This document shows, piece by piece, positions 36,001-46,944 of a stretch of 64,000 nt of DNA. The stretch lies in the NCBI RefSeq assembly GCF_000003855.2, contig NW_003101660.1, forward strand, positions 372,001 to 436,000, read 5' to 3'. Under the pieces are notes generated by a model, which did no database searches, was not told where the DNA came from, and saw only the letters and a list, made by a program, of their open reading frames with translations. This stretch comes from Blastomyces gilchristii SLH14081 (taxonomy: Eukaryota > Ascomycota > Eurotiomycetes > Onygenales > Ajellomycetaceae). Numbering within the stretch: position 1 is the stretch's first letter; each line of letters opens with the position of its first letter. The position numbers and the translations under genes are program-made.

Positions 36001-37299
36001 ATTCTGCTGAGACTGGCTATTAAAAAAACATGTAAAGTGACTATATATCAGATCTTAAAATGAAATCATAACTTGAAAAAAATGAGAAAGTGATTTCATT
36101 TGATCTCATTTAGTCTCATTCTTAGTATAAAGTTACTATTTTTAGACATTTTAAGATTTTTTTTAGACTATTTTTAATTTTTTAAAAAGTAACACTTTTT
36201 GATAACACTCAAATGAGATTTAAAGTCATTTAAAGCAATAAAAATAATTTAAATTGAGAAGTGAAAATCATGATCTTATTTGAAAAATGTGATAAGAGTA
36301 GACAGTAAGTCTTACTGAGACAGTATGAGACTACTATCTAATGTTAAAACTGTGTAATGGGATCAGTCGAATTAGTAATGAGACTATCAAAAAATCTGGT
36401 CCTGGTCCCAGACACGGTCACACGGTCAGTCTAGTACAGAGTAGATGATTGATGAGATGAAAGATGAACACATTGTGGGCGCGCAGAGATTCATGGATAT
36501 AGTGCAATGTCACAGGATTGCACTTCACTTAATTCTACACCAATCAGTGAGCTGTATTCACGCCAAGAACCCCAAAAAGGAAATTCTCCACTTTTAATGA
36601 CCAGGGTTTTCATCATATATTTGCTTCGCTTCGCTCCGCAAATAATCAAGATTCGGAAGCCGAACAACATACATACATACGTCAATGTGAAATCATGAGA
36701 GGCCGGGGAAAACGGAAAGCAAAATGCAATGTAAACCCGATGCCTGGATGATGCGGAGGTTGTGGCCCAGAACGTCGCGTAAGCATTTGGCATGTTGATC
36801 TAACCGTCCAGCTCGGGTTGGAGTTATTCAGATACATAGACTTGGGTTGCAAGGGCGATATCATGATACCACGCATTGCCGGGGTTGTTCTCAGCCGACC
36901 TCGGCCAGTGAAAAAAATATTGCAGATATGCTAAATCTGTGGATGATGTAAAGCTTGCTTGATTGAAGATTGCTAGCTACGTGGGAAGTTATATGGTGGG
37001 AGGCTTATTAATCTAAGACCTGCAGGTCTGACAGAATCACCATCAGGAAGGTTTTTGGAGACAGGGGATATGGCAAAGAGAGCTGAAAGATTAGGCAGGG
37101 AGTTCCAGCTGCGCTGATTGACAACGTTAGTGCTATGGTATATAAGGGAGGCTGAGTCCCCGTTTTGGCAGACCTATGAACGGCGAACCAAATAGTTTAG
37201 TCTGATATCCTCATTTCCTTATTCCCATAAAGAGGGTTGTCCCGAAGGATTTCATCAAGAGAGCGCCAACGTGCATCGCGAGCACGAAACAGCATCGCA
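35941..37299. other. boundary of AT-rich tract and upstream region of the hemerythrin gene
   Basis: Mutated sequence continues to about 36350, then composition turns normal within about 50 bp. 36490-36880 holds overlapping frames on both strands without recognisable domains; I treat them as noncoding. A TATAAGG box at 37141-37147 lies 159 bp upstream of the next start codon. Confidence 0.5.
37141..37147 (+). promoter_or_regulatory. TATA-like element of the hemerythrin-like gene
   Basis: TATAAGG, 159 bp before the ATG at 37300. Assigned by sequence and position only. Confidence 0.35.
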
Positions 37300-37987
37300 A
37301 TGAGTGAAGAACAAAATCACCCCCTTGCTCAACCGGCAGCTTTCGCCAACCCGCTGCCAGAGTTATCTGCAGAAGACTAGAAAATTTTCAACTACTTTGC
37401 AGACAAAATGGATATCCATGTCAGTGAGCACGAGGAAAATTTCGAAAAGTCAAGATATCACTTGTCATTTTGCAGCAATATCCTGACAGCTCATGTAACA
37501 TAACGACTTTCGCGAAATATGGGTGACATTATACGACGCCTGCGTTGCCAACGAGCTTCCAAAGGACATGTCTGTGGAGCAGTTCATCGAAATTGGAACA
37601 AACTTCTGCAATAACCTGCAAATCCACCATGGGGTTGAGGAGCAACTGGTGTTTCCTTACTTGGGCCAGCGTATGCCAGCGTTTAAAGTTGAAAATAACG
37701 AACTCGAGCTGCTTGTGTAGCACCAACGTATCCACGCGGGTCTGGCGAAGATGCAGGGGTATCTTTCGGCGTGCGAGGGTCCCAAGAAGGAGTTCGAACT
37801 GAAAGATTTGAAGGCGATTACGGATGGATTTGGGGAGATCTTGTGGTTCCATATGGATGACGAGGTGGATCAACTTCGCGCGGACAAAATGCGGCCGTAT
37901 TGGTCGCTCGAGGAGATAAAAGCTATGCCTGTTTATGAGCTTGTAGCAGAGGAACTACTAGCTCAAATTAGTGTTACTCCCTATTAG
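37300..37987 (+). pseudogene. hemerythrin-like domain protein with three nonsense codons
   Basis: Exon 1 is 37300-37419 and exon 2 is 37490-37987, joined in phase across a 70-bp GT-AG intron. The protein resembles fungal hemerythrin-like cation-binding proteins: N-terminal Pro/Ala segment, then HNDFREIW, IHHGVEEQLVFPYL, HQRIHAGL and WFHMDDEVDQL. These contain the His/Glu/Asp residues expected of a diiron four-helix bundle. Three in-frame stops break it: TAG at 37378-37380, TAA at 37496-37498 and TAG at 37718-37720. The third sits exactly where related proteins have Gln before HxxIH. Each is one C-to-T step from CAG or CAA. Elsewhere the frame is intact with normal codon use, suggesting recent inactivation. 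Sequencing error would not explain three identical-type changes. Confidence 0.75.
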
Positions 37988-38201
37988 TGCATTCGGGGTG
38001 TATATACATGAAGTATGTACTGTACATCTTGTCCATTGTCAAGGTATACCATCGCATGCAAAAGCTTTCCCTTTGACTGTCATTCAATAAAACGCAGCCA
38101 CATACAAGTTTCTGTTCCTTTGGAAATAATATAGATGCGAAGATGGGGTATTGCACATCCGGTAATGGAAACCCCATGTTGACTGTATACAGCTTCCTTT
38201 G

Positions 38202-38714
38202 CTATACCGCGCTGAGCAACTGAATGTTTGAACTTTCCCTCCGCGTCTTCAGAAGTTTCTTTGGGGGAACGAGTCGAATTTCGTGACCGTTTTCTCTTAC
38301 AAGGCGGCCCCCCCTGCGCTCCTTTTGGATGTGCTGAGCAACGTGCTGAGCAGACACGCCGGATTGTGCAAATAGATGGTTTATCTCCTCCAATGTCATG
38401 TTGGCTGGCTCCGGGTAACAGAAGCACACAAAAGGAATGAATGCGAAATTGGCCCGCATAAATATCGAAAACACGTTCCCTTGTAGTCTGTTGAAAATAA
38501 CTGGCGTGACGATATTGATGATGGTGACAAAGCTCTGTGTTACCAATATTAGCAAATCCCTACAGCAGTTGTGGAGAGTATGAGGGGGGGCACCAACCCA
38601 AAACCAGGTAGATGAAATTCCAATCGCTGTTCCTTTCTCTCTGGCATGGATGTGGAAGATCTCAAGGACATAGACCCACGCGATGCAATTGACCGACGCG
38701 CCGAGTATAAGCAT
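38202..38714 (-). pseudogene. C-terminal fragment of an MFS sugar transporter
   Basis: Exons 38714-38598 and 38534-38202 join in phase (intron 38535-38597, GT-AG). The product begins within a late transmembrane helix (NCIAWVYVLEIFHIHAREKGTAIGISS), continues through a final pair of helices (SFVTIINIVTPVIFNRL; FAFIPFVCFCYPEPANMTLEEINHLF) and ends in a hydrophilic tail. In this family the late motif is normally PExxxxTLEEID, here PEPANMTLEEIN. The first ten or so helices are absent and no matching coding was found upstream to 39400, so it is a truncated relic, about 740 bp from an intact transporter on the same strand but of a different subfamily. Confidence 0.7.
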
Positions 38715-39450
38715 ATACTACCTCAGCCACGGGGATGTCCTGCGGGGATGGAACATGGACTGGCGCTATACAGTAACTTGAGGAAGAAATGCAACACCAG
38801 CCGCAGCCGTTGGCCTCTCTACCGCTGTCCCCCTACAACTCAACAATATCGAAATCATCAGGTACCCTCAAGATTGCTATCCTCAAGTGGTGGAATATTG
38901 CGTCCAAAAGTAAAAGAGGGGGAAAATGCGATCTCTCTGGGCAGGGGGAAATTTGTGTTCTGTAACTATCATCTGAGAGTCCGTCAACCAACGCAGCTAA
39001 CTGGCTTGAATGTCATGACAAAAATGATGCTGCCACTATCCCTCCGCAATTGAGTATCTGTGCCTATCAACGCTTCTAACGTTTTAAAGCAGGCATTACT
39101 GGTATCCTTATGGCTGGGTAGAAGGAAAAGTTCCCAATAATATGCAACATCCCCACGTTACACAAACCTGCCAACAGATGGTAATACCGAGACTCGTCAT
39201 CGGAGAAAGGTAGTTCAGAATATGTCGTACTTGTGACGGTGTGTCGAACCTATAACTAACGGTGACCGTGCTAAGTAAGGTCGACGACGATCATAGGCAA
39301 ACATGGCGAATTTTAAATGCTGTGGAATCTAGACGGATATCCCGTTCCATCGTGTGGATCGGATGCCGGTGGGTGGGGGACATATCTTTGATGGAATAAT
39401 AGCCTAAAGCAAAGGTCTTCTTGTTTCTACCACCCTCTTCCGTCCTGTGC
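38715..39450. other. intergenic / degraded sequence between transporter relic and intact transporter
   Basis: Frames at 38646-39053 (plus) and 39291-39617 (minus) are unconvincing; the latter overlaps the last exon of the neighbouring gene in another frame. Probably the decayed remainder of the truncated transporter plus the 3' flank of the intact one. Confidence 0.4.
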
Positions 39451-41614
39451 CTAGAGAATCCTGTACCTTTTAAACTCCCTGGTAGGTACTCTTCTTTCAA
39501 ACATAATGTCGAGCTCTTCATATGTTCGTCCTTTAGTTTCCGGGACATTAAAATAGGTCCATACAAAACAAATAGAAGCAAGGCCCTACGATCTGTGTTA
39601 AACGTATAAAAACACAAGCATAGTATTTAAGCGAGAGGCCAAAAAGTTACTTACGCCAAAAAAGAACCCTAGTTTCCCTCTTATATTCCCTGCATCCGGA
39701 TTTATCATATAAGGAATCACGACAGTCATGACTATGCCGAAGATAGCTTGTATAGCTGTTGAAATGGCAATAGTCTTGCTGCGAAGTTTGGTTGCGGAAC
39801 ATTCACAAAGAATGACGAAACATACCGGTCCAACAGAGAGGTCGTACGTGAAATTCCATACCAGCATCATGGATGCCTGAGCCCAGATGACCGCAGGACG
39901 TTCCGTATAGTTAGGCACACAGTCCAGGATGCCGATGATTAATAGAATAACCGCAAGCCCAGCTAGGCCACTACTGTAGATCACTCGGCGGCCGAAGTAT
40001 GCGAGGAGAACCCAGGATAAAATGCATCCCAGAAATCCCACCCCGAGAAAACCGACCTAGAAAGACCATGTAAACTCATCCACCTGACACTGGCGACGGA
40101 GGTCACAACTTACGCCCATATTGAATGCATCGTCAGGAGGAAGACCAGCCTCTATTTAACAAAAAGTTAGCGAATATCAGCCTTTAGGGACAATAGGCGT
40201 CGCTAACGTGTGAAAAAGTAGTTGGAATATCCAATGAGATAAATGCCGCTGAAAACTTGAATGGAATATACGCCGATAGCGATTTGGGTACGACGAAGGT
40301 TGGTTTTCTTGAAACAATCACGGAAAGAAGTCCCTGCTTCCATCTGCTGCTCAAGACGATCGGTTTCGATAATCATTGACTAAAACAAAGCCGTCATTCA
40401 GCACGGTACGCATTCTGATAAGCTCCCGCAGCTATGCTATCTTAAGGCTTACCAGGGTTGGTTTGACATCAACACTCGATGACGCGAGCCTCCGAAGTGA
40501 ATTTTCGGCGTCTTGCAGTCTTCCCTTCCTTACGAGCCACCACGGACTCTCAGGGGCAGAGAATACCCCGGCAAGGATCACGGCTGGCCAGAACCACTGG
40601 GTCGCAAAGGGCGAACTATAAGCCCAGTGGCTATCTAGCCCGTGAGTCGCAGCGGAGACCCCGTTGGCGATGAACTGGCCGATAACAAAACAGAGATTCA
40701 CATATGCCGTCAGAACACCACGCAGGGCAACGGGGCATACTTCCGAAGCGTAGGCGGGGGCGATAACTGCGTATGATCCTAATATCAAGCCTCCAAGAAG
40801 TTCGCCAACGATCAGGACTTTCAACGACCGTGCGAAGAATTGGATGAAGACACAGCCAGCAGTCAAGACAACGCATGCCTAAAAATTGGCAGAAAAGGTT
40901 CAGCATAGACTTACATAGATGCATGTATAGTACATGTACAGTACATGCACTGCACCAACAGCTGGGCTAAATAAGTACAAGTAGGGCTTACTGCAAAAGT
41001 TTTCTTTCGACCAAACCATTCCATCGGATATGTAGCGGCTAAGGCGCCTACAACTTGGCCGATAGGACTTCCCATGCTAAAGAACATGTTTAAAAAGGGT
41101 CGAATAAGTGTTCTGTTTTCCAAGAAAGCATACAAGCCATAGAGATTAGAGTAAAAAATTGCATCTTGTACCTGAGCCCTGACTGCCACGCAGCAGAAAT
41201 TATCCACTTCCCCTTGAAGAGATAGCCAAAATCCTGCTGGAACCTGGGGACACCATATAGATTCCCTATGATCTGGGGGTCATAGCCAGTCATGATAACA
41301 CCGAGGGAGAAAAAGAAAGACCACGCAGCTGCTTTAGGATAGAGCCTAAGTGCGGTGCTGATGTCTAATTCGCGTTCTGTAATAGTTGCAACTTGAGCTT
41401 CCGGTATGATCTCCGTGGCAGAGTCGCCAGCAGTGATGTTACGTTTTTGCTGCTCCGCGTCATCCTTATCGACAGTAACCATGGTGTCTGACTTGATAGT
41501 CCCCGTGCTGTTTGGACGCAGAGAAGGACGATACGATGAAGCCAATGAAGCCAATCCAGGAGCCGCAAGTAGAGGCGTACGGCTGTCAACCGCTTCATCT
41601 GAAAGATTTGCCAA
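39451..41614 (-). CDS. MFS sugar transporter, alpha-glucoside permease-like, 7 exons, 566 aa
   Basis: Exons (minus order) 41614-41172, 41076-40992, 40878-40453, 40379-40208, 40151-40114, 40056-39655 and 39585-39451 join in phase with GT-AG introns to 567 codons. About 100 N-terminal residues are hydrophilic; the first helix carries GYDPQIIGNLYGVPRF. FGRKKTFA at about residue 170 is the MFS loop 2-3 motif. PESPWWLVRKGR lies near residue 285, and the late motif NVPETKGRTYEELDIMFE near residue 535. This is the signature of the fungal sugar porter family, and the TM1 and PETKGRTYEELD forms are typical of maltose/alpha-glucoside permeases. It would act as a proton symporter in the plasma membrane; substrate is inferred. 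All motifs are intact and composition is normal. Confidence 0.88.
40921..40948. repeat. inverted repeat GCATGTA/TACATGC inside an intron
   Basis: Seven-base arms (40921-40927 and 40942-40948) around TAGTACATGTACAG, within intron 2 of the transporter gene. Confidence 0.5.
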
Positions 41615-42588
41615 AATTCACCGGAGTCAGAGAAGCAGGGACGGCGGCATGGGTTTGAAAGGGAGCAGTTATTAAGAGATATTTAGAAGCCGTTTCCCTG
41701 TTCTGTACTCATAGTCGCTGATATCTGAACCCAGCATTTTGAAACTGTGTGACTAGGTCTATCTATTCACGGATGCTTTGGGGGGAATAATGAGTAGAAC
41801 GCGAGACAGCTCGTGGATGTAAATAGGGTTGCTAATAGCCGGCAGTGAATAGGAAAAGTGAAGAAACTGCCATACATCTATCTGTCTTGTACGCTGTTAG
41901 TAGTATTTAACTAATTAGCTACAGAGCTGCAGCTGCTCGACGAGATTTGAGAGTGTCTGCAGTGAACTGGGAGGAAGGTCGATGGTGTACCTGCTTTAAC
42001 TATAATTTGGCGGTGTTTGGGGGGTTCTTAGCGGGCTGTCAGCTAGATGTTTAGTTAAAGACCACCCCCGCAGCCCCCAGAAGGAATACTGTATGTTTCT
42101 TAACAATGGCATATTTAGTAATTCGAAGCTTAAATAAATACTCCATTTCACATCCATCGAAGGCTAAATAAATAACTAACGATCTTCTTCTCCTCATGCT
42201 TCATTATATTAACTAAACGAGGTGAAACAGCGCGCAATGAGCAATGATGCAACAATAAGCATTCTTGGCGTAGTTAGAGGCCACCCGCCTTCGCTTGTCT
42301 CTAGTTACTATGTCCAAGCTCCAACCGCCGAACATCTTTCTATCTAAATATCTTCACTTCAATCTGTCTCTTCTTCTATCTACTATGTACAGACCACAGA
42401 CAGACAGACTGCACCCTCGAGCTCGCTCAACCGGACATTAGCCGCCTGTGTTATATATTCCTGTCGATTTCCTTTTGCTCTTATTTATTCTCATGGGGCA
42501 GTGGCCTTTCATCCAAACCCTCTCAATGTCCATGTAGCCAACCCGCCCTGCAGCACGCCGCTATCCTCGAGTCTTTCTTTCTCATACA
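41615..42588. other. divergent promoter region between transporter and Elongin A
   Basis: About 1 kb with no convincing coding sequence. Head-to-head arrangement means it should contain the promoters of both genes. CT-rich stretches near 42290-42400 resemble fungal core promoter sequence; no specific operator was recognised. Confidence 0.5.
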
Positions 42589-43912
42589 ATGTCTGTCCCA
42601 TCGTTGGTCCACCTTGCGCGAAAGGCGTGCATGAAGATTATAAAGAGTATATTGCACCCCCTTCTCTTTTTTCCCTTCCATATTACAAAAGTTAATAATA
42701 ACTGTATCTGACTGTCGCTCATAGGGATCGATGATATCGGTTTGGCCCGCTATGATCTTATCAGGCCAATCCTCCAAAAGATAGAGAACCCCGAACACCT
42801 GGTATGTGTGTCCCCGCTCCCGCCCGCATCAAACGCTCTCTTATTATATAGCTTCCAAAACATTTTTCACTAACTCGAAATCTTTTTTACCATAGCGCGA
42901 GCTTGAACTGAAATCGCCGCACCTCCTTGAGCATGATGCAGAGTTATGGATGGAGTTTATCAAGCGTGATGTTCCTGGATACGATAAACTCATCCTCCCC
43001 GAGAACCCTGAAAGCTGGTACGATGTCTACCACGAACTCCTCGAGAAAACCGCCATGGAAGTCGATAAAGATGCAGAACGCATGAAGCGTGCGCTACTTG
43101 GCCTCGATTCCAAAAAGGCTAGACATAGCTCCAAGGTGGTCGATACGCAGAAAATGCGACTGCCCAAGGAGAAACCAACCGCGATCCAGCGATACGCTTT
43201 TCTAGACAGGAAAATGGGAGGCATTGCTCCCGTGTTCGTCCCGGCCGCTCCAAAAGAAGGAGGCCGGGGAATCACCCCGTACGACCAGACCCCGCGCTGG
43301 AAGTTTGAGACCCCCAAGATACCACGGTCGGCTCCTGCGCCCAAGAAGTCCGCACTTCCCCTCGTAAAGAGGAATCACCGACTCTGCATCCCCACGCATC
43401 GTCTGAACAGCAGCGCCTCGCAGGTTGTGAATGCCCCTCGATCGCTGATCGAAGCTTACAAGCGCCCTATTGAACAAAGTATCCCGAGACCAACAACGAG
43501 AGATTTACGCTCTTCTTCTTCTACTACTCCTACCATTACTACACAATCGACAACGACGACAACAAAAACAACCAACCTCAGTCTCCGCCCCTCCCCCCGA
43601 GATCCGGGATCAAACCAATCAAAAACCCTCGTTCCCTCCTCAGCCTCGCCTACCACCCCCTCTCGCCCTTCACCCATACGGAGACATAACTCACTACCTA
43701 CGAGAAGGGAGGAGCAAGCTTCTATGTTTTCCACAACTTCACCAACGACTACAAAGACGACAGACACCCATCAGGCCGGCGATGATAGCCATACCTCAGC
43801 GGCCAAGCCCCCCCCTCCTCCTTCTTCTCCTCCTCTACCTCGCCCCGCTGTAAGAAAACGACCGGTTGCCGAATACGTGCTCGTGAAGCCTAAGAAGAGA
43901 CGGCTATTCTAG
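42589..43912 (+). CDS. Elongin A (RNA polymerase II transcription factor SIII subunit A), 3 exons, 383 aa
   Basis: Exons 42589-42646, 42725-42801 and 42896-43912 join in phase to 384 codons. The Elongin A domain occupies about residues 1-115: MSVPSLVHLARKACMK, IDDIGLARYDLIRPIL, IENPEHL, then LKSPHLLEHDAELWMEFIKRDVPG and LPENPESWYDVYHELLEK. The second half is low-complexity, rich in Ser, Thr, Pro and Arg (about 180-330), ending in a basic tail (KPKKRRLF) that may be a nuclear localisation signal. In other eukaryotes Elongin A binds Elongin B/C through an N-terminal BC box and stimulates elongation or targets stalled polymerase for ubiquitylation; acting the same way here is inferred. Only the 58-bp first exon start relies on weak evidence. 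Confidence 0.88.
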
Positions 43913-44572
43913 CACCTAATCATTTTTATATATCTCGACAAAACTGAGCGGCCTCACCTCATCTCACCTATCGGAGCCGCGCTTTCTTTACCATTATATC
44001 CATTTTAGAAAATCTTCGGCGCATAGGATTGGACTACTACTGGGCAGGAACCGAACGAACATACACATAAGTATGAAATAAATGACATGATGAAATACCT
44101 CTTAATGATACATACACACAAACACACCGGACACTTTACTATACCCAACATGGGCGGGCAGATAATTTTTTTTTCCCCTTTTTCTTTCCTGATCTTGGCG
44201 TATGGGCACAGTGTTTTCGGGATGGTGTGAATTTCTAAAGCATTCATCCCCTAGACATTCTAGATAGACATACATGTCTGTACACTACATAGCTAGCAGG
44301 AGCACATCTATGGGGTCTCGTCTTGAGGCCACGGGAGCTTGAAGGCTTGGTTGGCTGGCTGATTGGTTGGAGTTTTGTTTTTTTTACCTTGGGCATTGTG
44401 GGAGATTTGTTGTTGTTTTTTCCCCTTTCTTTTCTGTTTTCTTATCGTGTCCACCTTGCTAGTAATTATATATATGTATATATCTATTTGCTTCAAATTT
44501 TGTTTATTTATTGGAAAGTTGATGAACACACTGCTCTGCTTCCTTTTCTGCCCTTTGGCATGTTACTTACTC

Positions 44573-44605
44573 TATTTTTATTTTTATTTTTATTTTTATT
44601 TTTTT
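44573..44605. repeat. (TTTTTA)n microsatellite
   Basis: About five perfect hexamer units. Confidence 0.8.
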
Positions 44606-45476
44606 GGACATTTTAAATAACGATCTTAGATACCCATAGCGCACATGGAGCCATTTACTCTTCCTTTTCAACTTGTCTTGTTTCGTCCTCTAGTTATGGC
44701 TGACTATTCACCTATATATATATACATCCGTATGTAAATAGCTATCGAAGTGATCACGTCCTATCTAGATAACATTAAAAATATGGCGTTACATGCTACG
44801 AAATGAACATACAACATTCACTAGAAAGATGAGAGAGCGAATCTGGAAATGGTCAAAGTCAGTTCTTGCTGAATTTCGCTAAGTGATTGATAAATATATA
44901 TATATATATAAAAGTGAAAATGAAAATGAAAGTAGAGAAAAAAGGGAGCAGCAAAACGACATAAGAGCTTCGTAGTGGGCCATGCTATTTATCTAATATG
45001 CCGGAGTCACGGCCTGGCCAGGACAACTCGTCATATTTATCTCATACGTGTGTTTATCTGCACCACACCGGCAACAAAAAACCATAAGCCCTTTTTTCCC
45101 CCCCTTTATATCTTTTCTGATCCTGTTTTTATGTATATTTCCCATGTATCTTGTATTTTGTATCTTGTCTCCATTTTAGGTATCATCCTAGGCAACAACA
45201 ATAAGAAACCCCCAGAACAAATTCACACATAAGGTGTGTAATATACCAAATCTAAACCTGGCCACGCTGCAGTGTCTGTGGGTGTCCACTTTCATCTCAT
45301 ATCCCACAACGGCGGCCAGGAAAGAAGGAGGGGAAACAATAGAGTAGAGAGCGGTTGTTGGATTCATCAATCGACAGGGGTGATATATATATGCGTTATG
45401 TTTCGTAGCTATTCCGGCCCATAGGAGGGGAAAAGGAAAGGGGGGAGGAAGAAGACTGCACGAAGGGATTCCATGG

Positions 45477-45504
45477 TTTTTTTTTTTTTTTTTTTTTTTT
45501 TTTT
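45477..45504. repeat. poly-T tract, 28 bases
   Basis: Uninterrupted run of T; length may be affected by sequencing. Confidence 0.85.
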
Positions 45505-46319
45505 CCTGTTTAAAAAGGGACAAGGAAGATATTTATAACCTGCCCCCGCGAAGAGCGAGGACTAAATGTAGTGTAGCGCCACCTTCAAGGTTGTAATCTG
45601 CCGCGGTCCTGTCGTCTGCCCTGTTTGGTTTTTAGAAGAGGGAATTAAAACATGAGTTATACTTGTAACGATTTGGGAAACAAAAATATTCTCTCCAAGG
45701 GCTTGTTTTTTTTTTCTCTTGCCCGACCAATGAACGTTTTGTTTATCGGTCCCTCATGGTATAGGATGAAACAGTAAAACGTACATTTGTTTCCCTCCGA
45801 AAATCAATCGCTGTTGCGAAGGGGGGATGCCCTGTTTTTCCTCAACACGTTCCTTTATGCGGGATACCTGGCAGGAGGAGAAAGGAGAATGAGTTTGAAC
45901 GTCAGCCGCGGTGTTTTTGATTTGAGAAGCTTGTTGCTATCTATAAGTTGACTTGGAGGTTGGGGGAGGGAGAAAGAGAGAGGTGAGGGGCGCACTTTGT
46001 AGTCTGGTTCTATGTCCAGCTCCATCTCATTGCCTGACAGCGTTCGCACTCTGAGATGGCGGGATTTGATTAGCCTTTTCCAATACTGCTTTTGATGTGG
46101 ATATGATTGGTATTTGGAGTACTGGACTCACTTGATAAGCATTGTGGTGGTAGCTGTTGGTAATCGGGGCCAGGCGGGGGATGTGAGGATGCGAGGATGC
46201 GGATGTGGATGTGGGCGAGAGCGTTGTAGAGACGAGGGTTGAGCTATTATATGTTTCTATAGCTTATGGAGGAGCTGAGGATATCCCAAGGCTGGTTGGG
46301 AGGAGATGGTTGTTTTTAT

Positions 46320-46348
46320 GCCAGGCTGCCAGGCTGCCAGGCTGCCAG
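46320..46348. repeat. GCCAGGCT tandem repeat
   Basis: 3.6 perfect copies of an 8-bp unit. Confidence 0.8.
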
Positions 46349-46944
46349 ATATATGTATGTTGGGGAAGTTGGGAAGTTGGAAAGTTGAAGTTGCCGAAGC
46401 AGCGTAGTTGAGGTGAGTGAGGGCACCAGGAGAGAAATGGCGGGGATAGCAACCGATAAATAACTGAGTTTAAACGTTTAAACGGTGAGCAGAAGGCCGG
46501 ATGTCGACTAGCTCGACGGCTGCTTTACACCGGCCATTGTCCAATACTGCCACGCTCCACGCACCTTGGACGCCCTCCTGCGCGCTGCAAGCTCAATTCC
46601 CACGCCCCAGCATTCAGGTATGGAAAATGGATCCCCTCAACCCACTCTGGGAATGGGTGCTTGCATCCTCCTCCTTCCACCATTGCTCACCCTTCACTCA
46701 TGCTGAGACCGCCGGCCAGATATGGCCCTCTCGGGGCTGACTATAAAGTCATGGCTCCCTTCTCTTCAGCGGGTGATCTGGCCACCCTCACAATTCCAGC
46801 ATCCCTTCCCATCGAATCTTCTCAGCCCATCAACCCCTCGCCATTTCCCAAGCAACGAGCTTCCTGTTCCTTCAATGATCCATCGCTGAGCCCTCCATCT
46901 CTATCCCTTCCAGTTTCCTCCTCTGATCCTGTGCGGGACAAAGA

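Larger units (their letters stand above)
43913..46944. other. long intergenic region with simple repeats
   Basis: 3 kb without a convincing gene. The frames are low-complexity or lack recognisable domains. Simple sequence includes (TTTTTA)n at 44573-44605, a TA run near 44896-44911, 28 T at 45477-45504 and an 8-bp GCCAGGCT tandem at 46320-46348. The perfect 16-bp palindrome GTTTAAACGTTTAAAC lies at 46468-46483. A long UTR or noncoding transcript cannot be excluded. 46500-46944 is Pro/Ser-coding-like (frame 46661-47080) and may be the leader or upstream exon of the DUF3435 gene. Confidence 0.45.

Noticed and set aside
37529..37873. 114-aa minus frame opposite the hemerythrin-like gene
   Set aside because: Antisense shadow; the plus strand carries the His/Glu/Asp metal-binding pattern.
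38080..38427. 115-aa minus frame overlapping the transporter fragment
   Set aside because: Different phase from the MFS fragment, which has clear family motifs and an in-phase intron.
44308..44620. Hydrophobic frames on both strands near 44.4 kb
   Set aside because: Produced by T-rich simple sequence and a (TTTTTA)n microsatellite, not by a membrane protein gene.
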